A DNA stretch of 64,000 nt from Phyto melanocephala (Eukaryota > Arthropoda > Insecta > Diptera > Rhinophoridae). The translations under genes and the position numbers were made by a program. This document shows, piece after piece, positions 23,351 through 33,649 of the stretch. Numbering within the stretch: position 1 is the stretch's first letter; each line of letters opens with the position of its first letter. The stretch lies in contig OW799233.1 in NCBI GenBank assembly GCA_941918925.1, positions 30,448,421 through 30,512,420 on the forward strand, in the 5' to 3' direction. Below the pieces are notes generated by a model. The model made no database searches, was not told the DNA's origin, and saw only the letters and a list, made by a program, of their open reading frames with translations.

Positions 23351-23368
23351 TGGGGTCAACCTGACCCC
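23351..23368. repeat. piggyBac subterminal palindrome
   Basis: The sequence tggggtcaacctgacccca is a near-perfect palindrome just inside the left repeat. Related motifs are GGGGTCAATTTGACCCC at 25880-25896 and ggggtcagattaacccc at 25691-25707 on the other side. Such repeats are likely transposase-binding sites (inference). Confidence 0.75.
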
Positions 23369-23514
23369 ACATATATTTAAATGCATTTTCTAAGCTTTTT
23401 GTTAAAAAATAGTCGTTTCTATTGTTATTTATTAATGAAAAAAAAACTTATTTTATTCAGAATATATAAGATTGACATTAAGATAATTTAAATTATATTA
23501 TATTACATAAAAAA

Positions 23515-25389
23515 TTAGCCAGATGCATCGTCTGACATGATTTCGTTGTTTTCTTCTTCAAGGGAATCCATTACTTCTTCGTTGACACAGTTTATGCAAA
23601 CGGTTTTTATATGTGTTGTGCAAGAAGGCTGATTGCAGACATAACATCTTGTTCCTGTTTTTTTATCAGCGGATCGAGGGCAAATGTAACATCTTGGTCG
23701 CTTACTGACAGATCTATTCGCCGCTGTTCCTTCAGTTGTTGTGCTCTGTCTTATGTTTATTATATCATATCCAATTTGATGAATAGCAATTTTAACATTT
23801 TTTTTCATTGCCCGTGGGTTTGATAATCGGTGCAATATATGATCATTTACCAATTGCATAGCCAGCTCCTTCAAAAAGATTTTACGTTCATTGTTTTTCC
23901 GCTGAATATATAGTTGTGGATTAGCACATTTGTACAGATTATAAGCGGCTATACCTGCGATATCAATCATATTAAAAAATAGAACCATTGGCCATCGTTT
24001 GGTCTTTCTCTTGCAGGTATAGGTACGAACTAATTTGTCGAGTGTGTCAACACCTCCCTTTGTTTTATTATAGTCCAATATTATGTTGGGTTTATTCGTA
24101 TCGAGGTCAACAATATCATCATTGTGTAGAGTGGATAGTAACAATACATTCTTGTTTGGCTTCGGAACATAACTTACCAAAGTCAGATGGTTGTCGAAGC
24201 AAAATTTAGAAGAATTCAGGTCTCGCTTCTTAATTTCGGCCTTGTTCGTAAATTCTTTAGGTAGATCTGGTTTATTTGAGCGAATTGTTCCAATTATTGT
24301 TGTTTTTTTCTGCAACATTTGTTCTGCTAATGGACAGCTTGTAAAAAAGTTATCCATCGTAATAGTTCGTCCTTTATTGATATATGGTGTAGATAATCGA
24401 TGAACTAAATTTAATGCGTAATCAACCGAACGTATCTCATTCGGTTGTTTGCCTACATAAACTTCTGCTTTCAATGGGTACGAATTCAACGCATCGCAAA
24501 TCCAAAAAATCTTAATCCCGTACTTGCCTGGCTTTGATGGTATATACTGTCTGAATGAACATCGGCCACGAGTTAATACCAATTGTTCATCTATAGTTAA
24601 GAATGATGATGGTTTATAAGGTCCTTTGATATTTGCCAAAAACATATTCCAAACATCATGGAAAGCTGCTAGCTTATCTTCCTTCAAACGTTCTGCTCTA
24701 GTCTGATAATTGTCGAAGCGCAGGAATCGTAAAAGCTGCTGCACTCTTTGTAATGACATTGCAGCCCGATAAAAAGGACGATTGTCTAGGCGGTACAATT
24801 CATCCAATCTTTCGTCCCAGTTTTTATGAACACCAGCGTATATAAGTATACCAATCAGGGCATAAATTTCATTTGAATTTGTATCATACCAAATACGTGC
24901 AGGGTTACTATTTATAGTGTAGAAATGGCGAGCTTTTCTATTTGTTTCGGCCACTATTACATTTATTAATGTCTCTGGAACTAATTTTTTGAATGCGGAC
25001 AGATGAGTATTTATATTTACAGCTGTTTCTGCAGAAATTCCTTGTCGTTCTCTCAAGATCTGAAAGTCGCGAACTCTGGTTACATTTGGTGGACTTGCTC
25101 TCCATTTTCTTTTGTACTTTTTATTTTGCGCGTAATACCAAATTCCTTCTTCTTCCACTTCAGGTTCCTCATCAGTTTCAATATTTTGTACTTCTTCTTC
25201 TTCACCAGTTTCTATATTTTCTTCTTCGTTTTCTATATTTTGCAATTCAACAGCAGCTTCATCTGCTGCTAAATCACAATCAGAAAAGTCACTATCAATG
25301 TTATCATCTGCTACCTCTTCCTCATCAGATTCGGTAATGCTATCGAAAAGATTTCGAATATCCTGGCTATTTTGTCTTTTTAGGGCCAT
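23515..25389 (-). CDS. piggyBac transposase, full length
   Basis: The enzyme cuts and reinserts the element at TTAA sites through a DDD catalytic core. The 624-residue frame starts at ATG 25387-25389 and ends at TAA. Residues 20-80 are an acidic Asp/Glu-rich N-terminal region. The conserved core follows, with a dimerisation/insertion region about 110-255 (including RAAMSLQRVQQLLRFLRFDN). Catalytic aspartates fit D267 (TIDEQ), D346 (TMDNFF) and D448 (GGVDTLD), positions very like those known for the cabbage-looper enzyme (268, 346, 447). At 567-601 is a cysteine-rich zinc-binding end (CYIC, CYVCNQPSC, THIKTVCINC). All hallmark residues are present with no stops. The gene takes most of the transposon, with about 520 bp of leader and 200 bp of trailer. 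It is the only complete protein gene in the window. Confidence 0.96.
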   Translation of the reverse strand: MALKRQNSQDIRNLFDSITESDEEEVADDNIDSDFSDCDLAADEAAVELQNIENEEENIETGEEEEVQNIETDEEPEVEEEGIWYYAQNKKYKRKWRASPPNVTRVRDFQILRERQGISAETAVNINTHLSAFKKLVPETLINVIVAETNRKARHFYTINSNPARIWYDTNSNEIYALIGILIYAGVHKNWDERLDELYRLDNRPFYRAAMSLQRVQQLLRFLRFDNYQTRAERLKEDKLAAFHDVWNMFLANIKGPYKPSSFLTIDEQLVLTRGRCSFRQYIPSKPGKYGIKIFWICDALNSYPLKAEVYVGKQPNEIRSVDYALNLVHRLSTPYINKGRTITMDNFFTSCPLAEQMLQKKTTIIGTIRSNKPDLPKEFTNKAEIKKRDLNSSKFCFDNHLTLVSYVPKPNKNVLLLSTLHNDDIVDLDTNKPNIILDYNKTKGGVDTLDKLVRTYTCKRKTKRWPMVLFFNMIDIAGIAAYNLYKCANPQLYIQRKNNERKIFLKELAMQLVNDHILHRLSNPRAMKKNVKIAIHQIGYDIINIRQSTTTEGTAANRSVSKRPRCYICPRSADKKTGTRCYVCNQPSCTTHIKTVCINCVNEEVMDSLEEENNEIMSDDASG

Positions 25390-25895
25390 CTAAATAACAA
25401 AACAAATTATTATATGCATAGAAAATTACACTACATAAAGTAACCAAAAAAATATATATACTCACCTTATAATAATAGTTATTTATGTGAATATATTTAT
25501 AATTATTACAGACAAATAAATTTATAATAAAAACACCTCTATTCATATGTGTTGAATAGAAAACACTGAATGTTTTCTATTTTCAATTTTTGCATTTGAA
25601 AAAGAAAGAACTTCAATATATTGTTACACGGGAAATCCCCTAAAACACAAAGAAATTTAAAACTAAATACAAAATGCATAGCAAAATAATTGGGGTCAGA
25701 TTAACCCCAATGCACCAAAATATGCTTGACTTGCTTAAAACTGTCGTAGCTTAGTCATTTATAATGTTTTTTCGATTATTTTTTTTGCAATGTGTGAGTT
25801 AAACATTAGTTGAGGCTTATCTAGTTGCTTGGTATAGTAAGTTGGTGTAAAACCTTATTAAATCACTTTTACAAAGACTGGGGTCAATTTGACCC

Positions 25896-25913
25896 CTATG
25901 CACTGACAGAAGG
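25896..25913 (-). repeat. piggyBac terminal inverted repeat, transposase 5' side
   Basis: CTATGCACTGACAGAAGG followed by TTAA. Exact complement of the left repeat. Confidence 0.95.
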
Positions 25914-25926
25914 TTAACCACTCTTT

Positions 25927-27054
25927 CTCTGCCCACGTACTTGCTACAACGGCCAAAATACAACCGAATATAAGTTATGATCGGCGCACAATTGGGATGA
26001 ACGATGAATTTTGCTCAACACGACAATAATGACAATAATGACGAAATAGTAACATTTTTATAGTTGATAAAAATGTATACTGTTTGTGCAAAGAAATAAC
26101 AAAATCAATCCAAGAATTTAAATTGTTGTTTAACTTAACAAAATAATAAATATTATTTCTGTCATAGTAAAAACTTTTTTACGTATAAGTAAACGTTTAC
26201 AAAGAACGTGCTGGGTACGTGCAGTAAATAATAATAACAATTTTTTTTTTGTATAATAGCTAATAGTGTGAACATATGAAAAAATATCATTTAAAAAACT
26301 TAAACATTTGCAAAAACACAAATAAAAACAAATTTTTGTACTTAACTTTTTTATACTTTTTGTAAATGTTTTAAAATAAAAAATAAAACAATTATTAAAG
26401 TACAAACTAACTTGATTTTCTGAAAAGTTGAAAAGTAAAACCAAATATAATTCCAAATGGTCACCTTGTACCAATTTTTTCGTCATTCGCAGGCATTTAG
26501 AAATATAAGTAAATTTATTGCAGAGTTTGCCGCGTATAGCAAATTTCGATGGACGCCATAATTGTATTCATTCTCATAAACACAAATGTGTTTTATTTTT
26601 TCTGAAGAATATTTGCGGCAAAAGATTCGTCGTTCGTTCCAATTGTATGCTTAAATTTATTGTGATATTGAAGAGCGAAAAAGAAGATAATTATAAAATA
26701 ATATAAAATTAGAAGAACTAAAATGGCGTTAACTTAAAATCTAATCAAAAGCATTGTAATAAAAAAGATGTTCGAATATAAGATTTTAAAATAACGAATA
26801 CACTTTTTTATATTAACTAAAAACGGCGATAATACGTACTTTTGCAACTACGATGTATTTATACGACACTCTACAAACATAGGTTAAATTGTTGTTAGTG
26901 TTGTACGAAACAATTAATGCAGAAATGATCAACAAAATGCGTACAACTACTATGATGTACAATACCTACGACAGCTTGTGAATTGAGCAATTATTATTTA
27001 ATTTTATAGAAATGCATTTTTATTAACAACTTCTGATTTTTCATTTATTTGCAG
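25927..27054. other. Intron sequence upstream of the first recognised exon
   Basis: AT-rich. No transposon was recognised. It ends in the acceptor ttcatttatttgcag just before 27055. Confidence 0.5.
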
Positions 27055-27186
27055 ATATCAGGATATTTTAAAAATACGCACAACATTGTCGCAATTTTCA
27101 ACATCACTGGGCCCAATTGTTGATGGTCATGTCATTCCAAATCAACCATACAAAGTAATGGGACATTATACTGAGCATTTTAGTCG
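27055..27186 (+). CDS. Neuroligin-like gene, internal exon (cholinesterase-like domain)
   Basis: The exon follows a good acceptor (cttctgatttttcatttatttgcag) and ends at a GTATGT donor. It enters and leaves in phase 2: one base completes a codon, 43 codons follow, two bases remain. The peptide YQDILKIRTTLSQFSTSLGP continues IVDGHVIPNQPYKVMGHYTE. GP-(I/F)-VDG-x-VIP is the carboxylesterase-fold motif shared by neuroligins, gliotactin and cholinesterases; the wording is closest to what I recall of insect neuroligins. Neuroligins are single-pass postsynaptic adhesion proteins that bind neurexin through this catalytically dead domain. Which paralogue cannot be decided from 100 residues; gliotactin or another esterase-like adhesion protein is the alternative. 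Confidence 0.8.
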
Positions 27187-27912
27187 GTATGTATGAAGAG
27201 AAGATATAAGTTATTTTTCTTAAAAATGATTATTGTTTCCTGTTATTGCAAGGATTTATAATTTTTGAAATTTCAATAACAAGATACCAGGATATTTTCT
27301 TCTTTTAAAGTTTAAAAAAATTTTCAGTAAATTTTAAGCTAAAATAATTAATGGCTATTAAATTATACAGTCTACAAAATTTGTCATAATTGCAACTTTT
27401 ACTTATTTTTGAGCTGCAAAGTTTTTTAAAATTTATATTTCTGTACGATATATTTTCATTAAAAAAATTTCGTTTTCATTTTAGTAAAAAAAGTTTGATT
27501 TTTCATTGTTTTCTTTAAAGAATGCAAATTTACAACTCGTCAATTAAAACAATGAAGGTTAAACAAAAAGAAATTTTTTTTCTTCATCACTCGTTTTTTT
27601 CCTTTTGACTTAAATACTTTTCTTATGTTGAATGCTAAATGTACAGTAATTAAATACAATGTACGTATAGGTGACTCCATATTTACTTTATGTCTGGTAA
27701 TTTTATTTATTGCTTTAATTTTTTTCAAGTTTAAAAGATTTTTTTTTTAAATTGCTGAAACTGCTAGATACACAAGGTCTATTATCATTTCATATTATCA
27801 TTTGTCAAAATATCCCAAAGTTTTTAAATGGTGAAAAATATCAATTTGGTTTATTATAAATACAAAATAATAGCACACTTTCTAAATACAAACATAAAAT
27901 AACTGGTAATTT
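27187..27912. other. Intron, 5' part
   Basis: The donor is gtatgtatgaag. The rest is AT-rich without features up to the mariner-like element. Confidence 0.6.
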
Positions 27913-28680
27913 ATCATGAAGGTTGATTTTCAATTGGCTGTTTTTAACCGATGATGCACGACTTATACCAAACTGCTTTGTCATTTTCGATCAGTAGGTC
28001 ATCATCACTCACACCACAACAGCTTTTGCAAGCTGTTCAGCTATATTGCAAAAAATATCTTAAAGTTAAAAATGGTTTTCCTGCGATTCGAAGAATTTAC
28101 GCTGCTCATAATCGATTCAGTGATAAAGCGTACTTCTGGCTCAATGGATATATTAATAAATAAAATTTTCGTAGTAAGGTTTATGAGCGACCCCAAGAGT
28201 AACAAGAGCTACTTTTATATCTATAAAAAACAAAGTTTTGGTGTGGTTTATAGGCTGGTAGAATAATTCGTTTATATCTCATATATTGAGGTAAATTACT
28301 GATGGTAGTAACCATTATCGCATCATTACAACGGACTGTGTGCTTCCTGAAATTTAACCAAATGATCTCAGTAAGCTCTGGTTTCAAAAAGACAGCGCTA
28401 CGATCCGTGCAGCACGTTTGACAAAGGACTTGTTGAGAAATTATTTTAGTGAGCACTTAATTTCAAGTTTCGCTACGGTAAATTGGCCAGCTAGATCGTA
28501 CGATACCATACCCTTGACTAAAGGATGTAAATTTTGTGATCTTCGAGAATAGTACGGCTATGATTGACGATTAGGAAGCCAACTTTAATTGTGTTAATCG
28601 ACGTAGTTGTAGCCAACATTTATAGTGATAATTTTCACAGAATAAATGCTATGAATAGTTCTTAAGTCAACCTTCATGAT
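27913..28680 (+). mobile_element. Internally deleted mariner-like element with both ends
   Basis: The termini ATCATGAAGGTTGA (27913-27926) and TCAACCTTCATGAT (28667-28680) are exact complements. Between them lie, in order, a transposase N-terminal helix region joined to a central block and a C-terminal part (see pseudogene). Total 768 bp against roughly 1.3 kb or more for a full element, so it is a deletion derivative. The TIR sequence differs from the GAGGGTGG and CAGGGTGG families here, so it is a third mariner-like lineage. Confidence 0.75.
27951..28600 (+). pseudogene. Mariner-like transposase, internally deleted and frameshifted
   Basis: The first part reads SLTPQQLLQAVQLYCKKYLK ... RRIYAAHNR, the N-terminal DNA-binding helices. 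It then jumps directly to FSDKAYFWLNGYINK, which in full-length relatives lies at the first catalytic Asp (SD). A later frame gives WFQKDSATIRAARLTKDLLR, then YFSEHLISSFATVNWPARS, covering the second catalytic Asp (QKD for QQD). The C-terminal signature is eroded. Several stops occur. The fusion at 'AHNR/FSD' marks the internal deletion. Confidence 0.8.
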
Positions 28681-28917
28681 GGTTCACCCGATGTATACTC
28701 GTACTAAGTAATTAATAAAAAAAAACAATACCATTTGGTTTGTTGTTTTATTTGTTGGTAAGAATTTTGGTAAAGATCAATGAGAGATGTGGTCTGATCA
28801 TTGAATTAAATTTCAGAGAACCGCCACGATTGTGATCGAGTAATGTCTACATGCTGCAGCTAGCAGTTTTACCTATATTTTTTTTTTTTGATTAATTTAA
28901 ATGCACCTTTCTCGAGC
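28681..28917. other. Intron sequence
   Basis: Short stretch with no feature. Confidence 0.5.
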
Positions 28918-29265
<348 letters not shown>

Positions 29266-29268
<3 letters not shown>

Positions 29269-30345
29269 TTTTTTTTTTTGGACGTAGTAATAGCGCACTA
29301 TCAATTAGTGGTCCTACACAGGAACCACCACCCCGGCACCGCTCTCGTATTACTTCGGGGTGGAGTTCATTTACTGGTCAAAACAGTCGTCACATTCGTC
29401 ATAGATTAGGGGTTCTGCACTTGTATTCGCCGGCATTTTGCCTTCTCCCTCATAATCTCCTCCATGACGAGCGAGTATTTACACCAGTTCTCCGTCTTTA
29501 ATAGCATTAAATCTATCAATTGTGTTAATGTCGTATTCTAGGGTATGTTTTGCCTATTTCCCCAGGACATACATTTCATGATGGTTATTCTCGTCTTCGT
29601 TGCAGATTTCGCATATTGAGGATTGTCTTATCCAGAACTTTTGTAGGTAGCTGCCAAAATTGCCGTGGCCACTGAAAACCTTAGTCAGGTAGTAATTCAT
29701 TTCCCCATGCTTTCTGTTCATCCAAGTTTTAATGTTGGGAATAAGAGCGTGAGTCCATCTTCCTTTATTCGTTTCGTCCCAAAATCTTTGCCGCGTTTGA
29801 AGTAGCCTCTCTCTTGCATCCATTTTTATACGAAAATTCTCCATGCTATGGTTCTCAATGGCATGTGTCATAGACACTCGTTCATCGTATATTTCCTTTC
29901 TTTAATTAAGCAGCAGGTCAATGGCTGGTACACCACCGAGAACAGACTCAGCTAGGGTTGATATTGTTCGGTATGCCGATGTTACACGTAATGTACATGT
30001 TCTATGCACTTTTTGCAGAAGGTCTCTAAGTTTCTTGCTGTTGGAGACGGCCTCACTTATAACAGGAGCTGCATATAGAACCTGTGAGTACGCTACTGAA
30101 GCAATTAAACGTCTGGTTGTTTGTCCCGGACCTTTAATATTCGGCATTATCCTTGAAAGTTTTGATGCAGTTCCCAAAGCCTTCTCAGACACCATCCTAA
30201 TGTGTGGCTCAAAAGAAAGTCTGCTGTCCAAAATTTCTCAAAGGTATTTCAAGGTTTTGCCCATACTTATCTCGTGTCCATCCACTGTCAGTTTCGGATA
30301 CTCAAAAAACAAGAAATTTAAAGAATACGACTTTTAAAAATTTTG
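29266..30345 (-). mobile_element. 5'-truncated non-LTR retrotransposon (R1/Jockey-like), 3' kilobase
   Basis: It is read on the minus strand from about 30345 to the A14 tail (T run at 29266-29279). It retains the end of ORF2 and a 3'UTR. 5' truncation and an A-tail are standard for target-primed reverse transcription. The tail joins the (GATA)n array, so either it inserted at the edge of the microsatellite or the array grew from its tail. Confidence 0.85.
29430..30320 (-). pseudogene. LINE ORF2 remnant: reverse-transcriptase C-terminal region and zinc knuckle
   Basis: The minus-strand frame gives YPKLTVDGHEISMGKTLKYL, a TGA, then EILDSRLSFEPHIR (the usual 'KYLGVxLDxRLxF' block). KALGTASKLSRIMPNIKGP and RRLIASVAYSQVLYAAPV follow, ending ...GGVPAIDLLLN. 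A frameshift near 29890 leads to MDARERLLQTRQRFWDETNK, then WTHALIPNIKTWMNRKHGEM. Next come NYYLTKVFSGHGNFGSYLQK and SSICEICNEDENNHHEMYVL, the C-terminal knuckle (CEIC...H). The last part near 29430-29500 resembles '[19 protein letters not shown]'. Domain order fits R1-clade LINEs. One stop and at least two frameshifts make it a pseudogene. Confidence 0.85.
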
Positions 30346-31855
30346 CGTACTAATTAAGATGAAGTATTGTTTAAAAGAGTTAGCTGATAGAATGGAAACA
30401 CCTATACTCTTAGATACAAAATCAAAAAGAATTTTCAATTATACTAGCAACCTGTCACTCACTTGCTCAGCTACGGAAATGTAAGCAAAATTTCAGTCAA
30501 GACCTTGACTACACCCTACCGCCAGTAAAACGGTGTCGTTTTACGTTTAGATTGCTGTCATAGTTGTGACATATGCACTATTCAAATAGCAAAGTATGTT
30601 TTACTCTTTTATGAACGAAATACCCATTCAGCTTCAACTGTTTGTGTTACCAATCATTGGAAAAAATAAAAAGAACTTTATCTACAATAAGAGCTACTAA
30701 ACTAAATAAACGGAAAGGAAAATCTTGATGCCTTAAGAATCCGAAGAAAATTGCAACAGAAGAATAGAAGCAAATTACACAAGCTATAATTAAAAATTAA
30801 AAGAAAAATGTAATGATGTTTTAAACCAGCTTTTATTTATTTAACAGAAGAAAACAAAAAGAATGTACTAAATATACGCAGCGTAACAAATCTAAAATAA
30901 ATAAACCAAAAAGAAAAGAAAAGAAACAACGTCAAAGAATTCGCATGAACATTTTTTTCAACATAAAAAAAATTAATAAAAATCAAAGACAACAAAGAAA
31001 ATGAAACAGAAATTATTTTAAATTTAAATTAACTTAAAGTTATGTAATAATGATATTTAAGGAACTCGGTTCTTACGTTTAATAAAAAGAGATTGAATTA
31101 CTAAATTTGTTTGTAGTACGTATGTAAGTATATGTATGTACTGAAAACGATAAAATAAAACAATTATTTTCTTAACATAAACGTGCTGCTGTTTTGACAG
31201 GAAAATCTTAAAAAAAATAAAAAATTATTAAATCTTATACTTATAAAATGAAATTTTTAAAATATTTACCTGTTACAACTGAAGAAGCCTCAATATGTAC
31301 ATGGAAATCAACAAAATATTAATAAAGCTACATATCGTTGGTCACAGGTAGAAAGGCGGTTTGTATTATCATAATGTAACTACTTTTTTAAAACTGCTTG
31401 TAAAACTTTTACTTTTGATACTGTTGCATTAAAATCGTGTGTCAAGATGTATGTGTGTGAAATGTATTGAAATTTTTTGAAAAAGACTAGTTATAGCCTT
31501 TCTATTTGTGACCATCGATATATACATTTACCACGTTTTAAGGAGCAAGTTTTCTTTGTAAATATTTTTCTTTCGAATACAATTAGTTTAAATAAAAAGA
31601 CTTATTTCTTGGTATTCTAAATATTCATCAGCTTATTCTTATCTGAGTTGTTCCTGTAAGTGATTGTCAATTACACTTCATATCAAATATGAAGTATTGT
31701 GTATGAAAATATAAAAATTACTTAAGAGTAATACTTGTAAAGGGAGGGCCAACAGTTACCATGGGATTTAAGAATTTTATAAATTTTTCGTTCATATTTA
31801 CTTTTTGTTTTAAATTACAGATTATAAAATATATAAAACAGATTAAGTATCAAAA
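30346..31855. other. Intron sequence, AT-rich
   Basis: No gene or repeat element was recognised. A-rich, codon-poor sequence, especially 30660-31080. Confidence 0.5.
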
Positions 31856-31859
31856 ATAA

Positions 31860-32640
31860 TGTCACTTTAATGACCTCCTCAGCTTCGCAATGATAACCTC
31901 GTTTAGAGCATTTTCCATTACATCTTTCAAAATTTTTGTTTGTAGCGCTTGACCTTGAGTACAAGAATGGTCCCGGGCTTGTTCACATATCTTCTCTTCT
32001 TTAAATAAATCTAAAGAAAGTAATCGCGAGCTGACAAATCTAACAAGCGCGCTGGGCAATTATTTTCCAAATATCTTTAAATTATTTGCTTTTCAAAAGT
32101 TTGACATTAAAGTACTATTGTGTCTCGCGCAGTATAGGCAGTAGCTGCAAAATCACACCTCAGGTCTGTTTTGAAATGTACGATGTCAAAAAATGTTCTG
32201 TAATAAACCAATAATGCTCTCCATTTACGGTTAAAGCACATCTATTTTCATTTTTAAACAAATAAGTTCCAATGATATTTTTAGTCCTATACACCAAATG
32301 GGATACAATTTTTGTTTCCAAATGGCTTTTGAATTTTTGGATTCGCTGAGTTTACTGTACTGCTTATTAACCAAGCTATTCAAGTGAAAATGAGCTTCAT
32401 CACTCAAAGTGAGAGTTTCAATAACGTTGATTTTTCTTCTTCTGGAAAGCTGTTAAAATTTAAGTGCTAAATTCAGAGGTTACCGATAATCTGCTTGTTT
32501 TATCTCTTAAACCAATTGCATTTTATATGAGAATAGGATCAAATCTTTTTTTAAAATGCACATGATTGACATAAGAGTTATTCCTAAGTGAGTATATCGT
32601 CTTCTGGTGTTTCGTTAACACTTTGTTTTACATGTTAAAT
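31860..32640 (-). pseudogene. Decayed mariner-like transposase
   Basis: On the minus strand the C-terminal tail is the 65-codon frame 31862-32059, with QTKILKDVMENALNEVIIAK, comparable to 'LRKVMENF..R...CI'. Upstream nucleotide blocks (ctccatttacggttaaagcac near 32220; gcttattaaccaagctattc and aagtgaaaatgagcttcatc near 32360-32400) match the central domain phrases seen at 11.2-11.4 and 37.7-37.9 kb. Stops and indels throughout. Confidence 0.65.
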
Positions 32641-33649
32641 ATTGTTTGCAGTGCTTCTGCTTCTGCACTTTTCTTACTTAAATTTCTAGTTAACTCTTGG
32701 ACTTTACTTTAACAGTTTTCGGGAAACATAAATAATATCAAATATTTATTAACGGTTCATAAAAGAGATTGTATACAGTAATTCAATTATAAACCTTTTA
32801 TAACATTTATCTCTCGTGAATAACAACGATTATATTTAGGTTACTTTTGCAGAATTATCTCATATTTAAAAGTTGGGGAGGAGCATATTGTATAAGAAGA
32901 TTAATACTGTTACTGGTTTTTTAAATAAGTATGCAAATAAGTTTCTTATTATAACATAAAAATGCACGGCTATATACATATAAAAGTGATGTTTACCGAT
33001 TTGGTAGATTTTTTTTTAATTACTAATAGTATAGGTTCTTTGTAACCAAGAAATATAGTAATGAAAATTAGTTAATCTACTCCCCTCTGTTTGGACACTG
33101 CATCAATTTGTGAAAGCCATTTTTATTGTGTACAAAATGAAGAGCTTTACAAAAATTTAACTGGTGCTTCACACACTATTATCTCTCTATGTGGCTATTA
33201 AGGCTACTAAGTCAATATGATAATTTTACAAAAAAAAAAAACAGTCGCGTTATGCTTAATTAACGTCGGAAAATGTTGCAAATATTTTTTTTTAAATTTA
33301 GTGCCCAAAATGGTTATTTGTTGAAAAAAGTTGTTATCAAAATGAAATGTGCAAAAAGTTCATTCATTGTTTCTATCATAGCACAATATGTATCCACGAG
33401 AAGGTGACTGCTGTGCTCTTTTACAAGATCCAGTTGTATAAGTTATTGAAGACAATCCATCAGCAACTTCATTTCGGATTCTCAGCTATGATCTTACAGA
33501 ATCTCTAATCAGACAATAAATTTGATTGAAAAATCATGATATTGGACGACGCGCATATTTATCTTAGCTATATGTCAACAGGCAATATCTCTGCATCTGG
33601 TGATCGAGAAATTTGCACATTATTAAAGAGAATTTTATGCATGCACATA
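32641..33649. other. Intron sequence
   Basis: No supported feature. Confidence 0.5.

Larger units (their letters stand above)
23311..25913 (-). mobile_element. Apparently intact piggyBac transposon (2603 bp)
   Basis: Perfect 18-bp terminal inverted repeats CCTTCTGTCAGTGCATAG lie at 23311-23328 and, complemented, at 25896-25913. They are flanked on both sides by TTAA (23307-23310 and 25914-25917), the piggyBac target duplication. The interior carries one uninterrupted 624-codon transposase gene. Subterminal GGGGTCA...TGACCCC palindromes occur at both ends. Intact repeats, duplication and reading frame point to a recent insertion. Confidence 0.95.
22890..25926 (-). mobile_element. Mariner-like element remnant split by the piggyBac insertion
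   Basis: The 5' part of a mariner-like element on the minus strand lies at 22890-23310. Its inverted repeat continues after the piggyBac as TTAACCACTCTTT (25914-25926). Joined across the insertion the sequence reads catcggctgttaatatTTAACCACTCTTT, matching the end catcggcccttaaaatttaaccaccctt of the copies at 19.4 and 39.6 kb. The catalytic domain and the other end are missing, so this was already deleted or is truncated at the left. Confidence 0.75.

Noticed and set aside
24993..25337. Open frames on the plus strand opposite the piggyBac transposase (also 23611-24403)
   Set aside because: Shadow frames of the transposase gene. They are Phe/Leu-rich complements of the acidic region and carry no motif.
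29921..30337. 138-codon plus-strand frame
   Set aside because: Antisense of the LINE reverse-transcriptase remnant.
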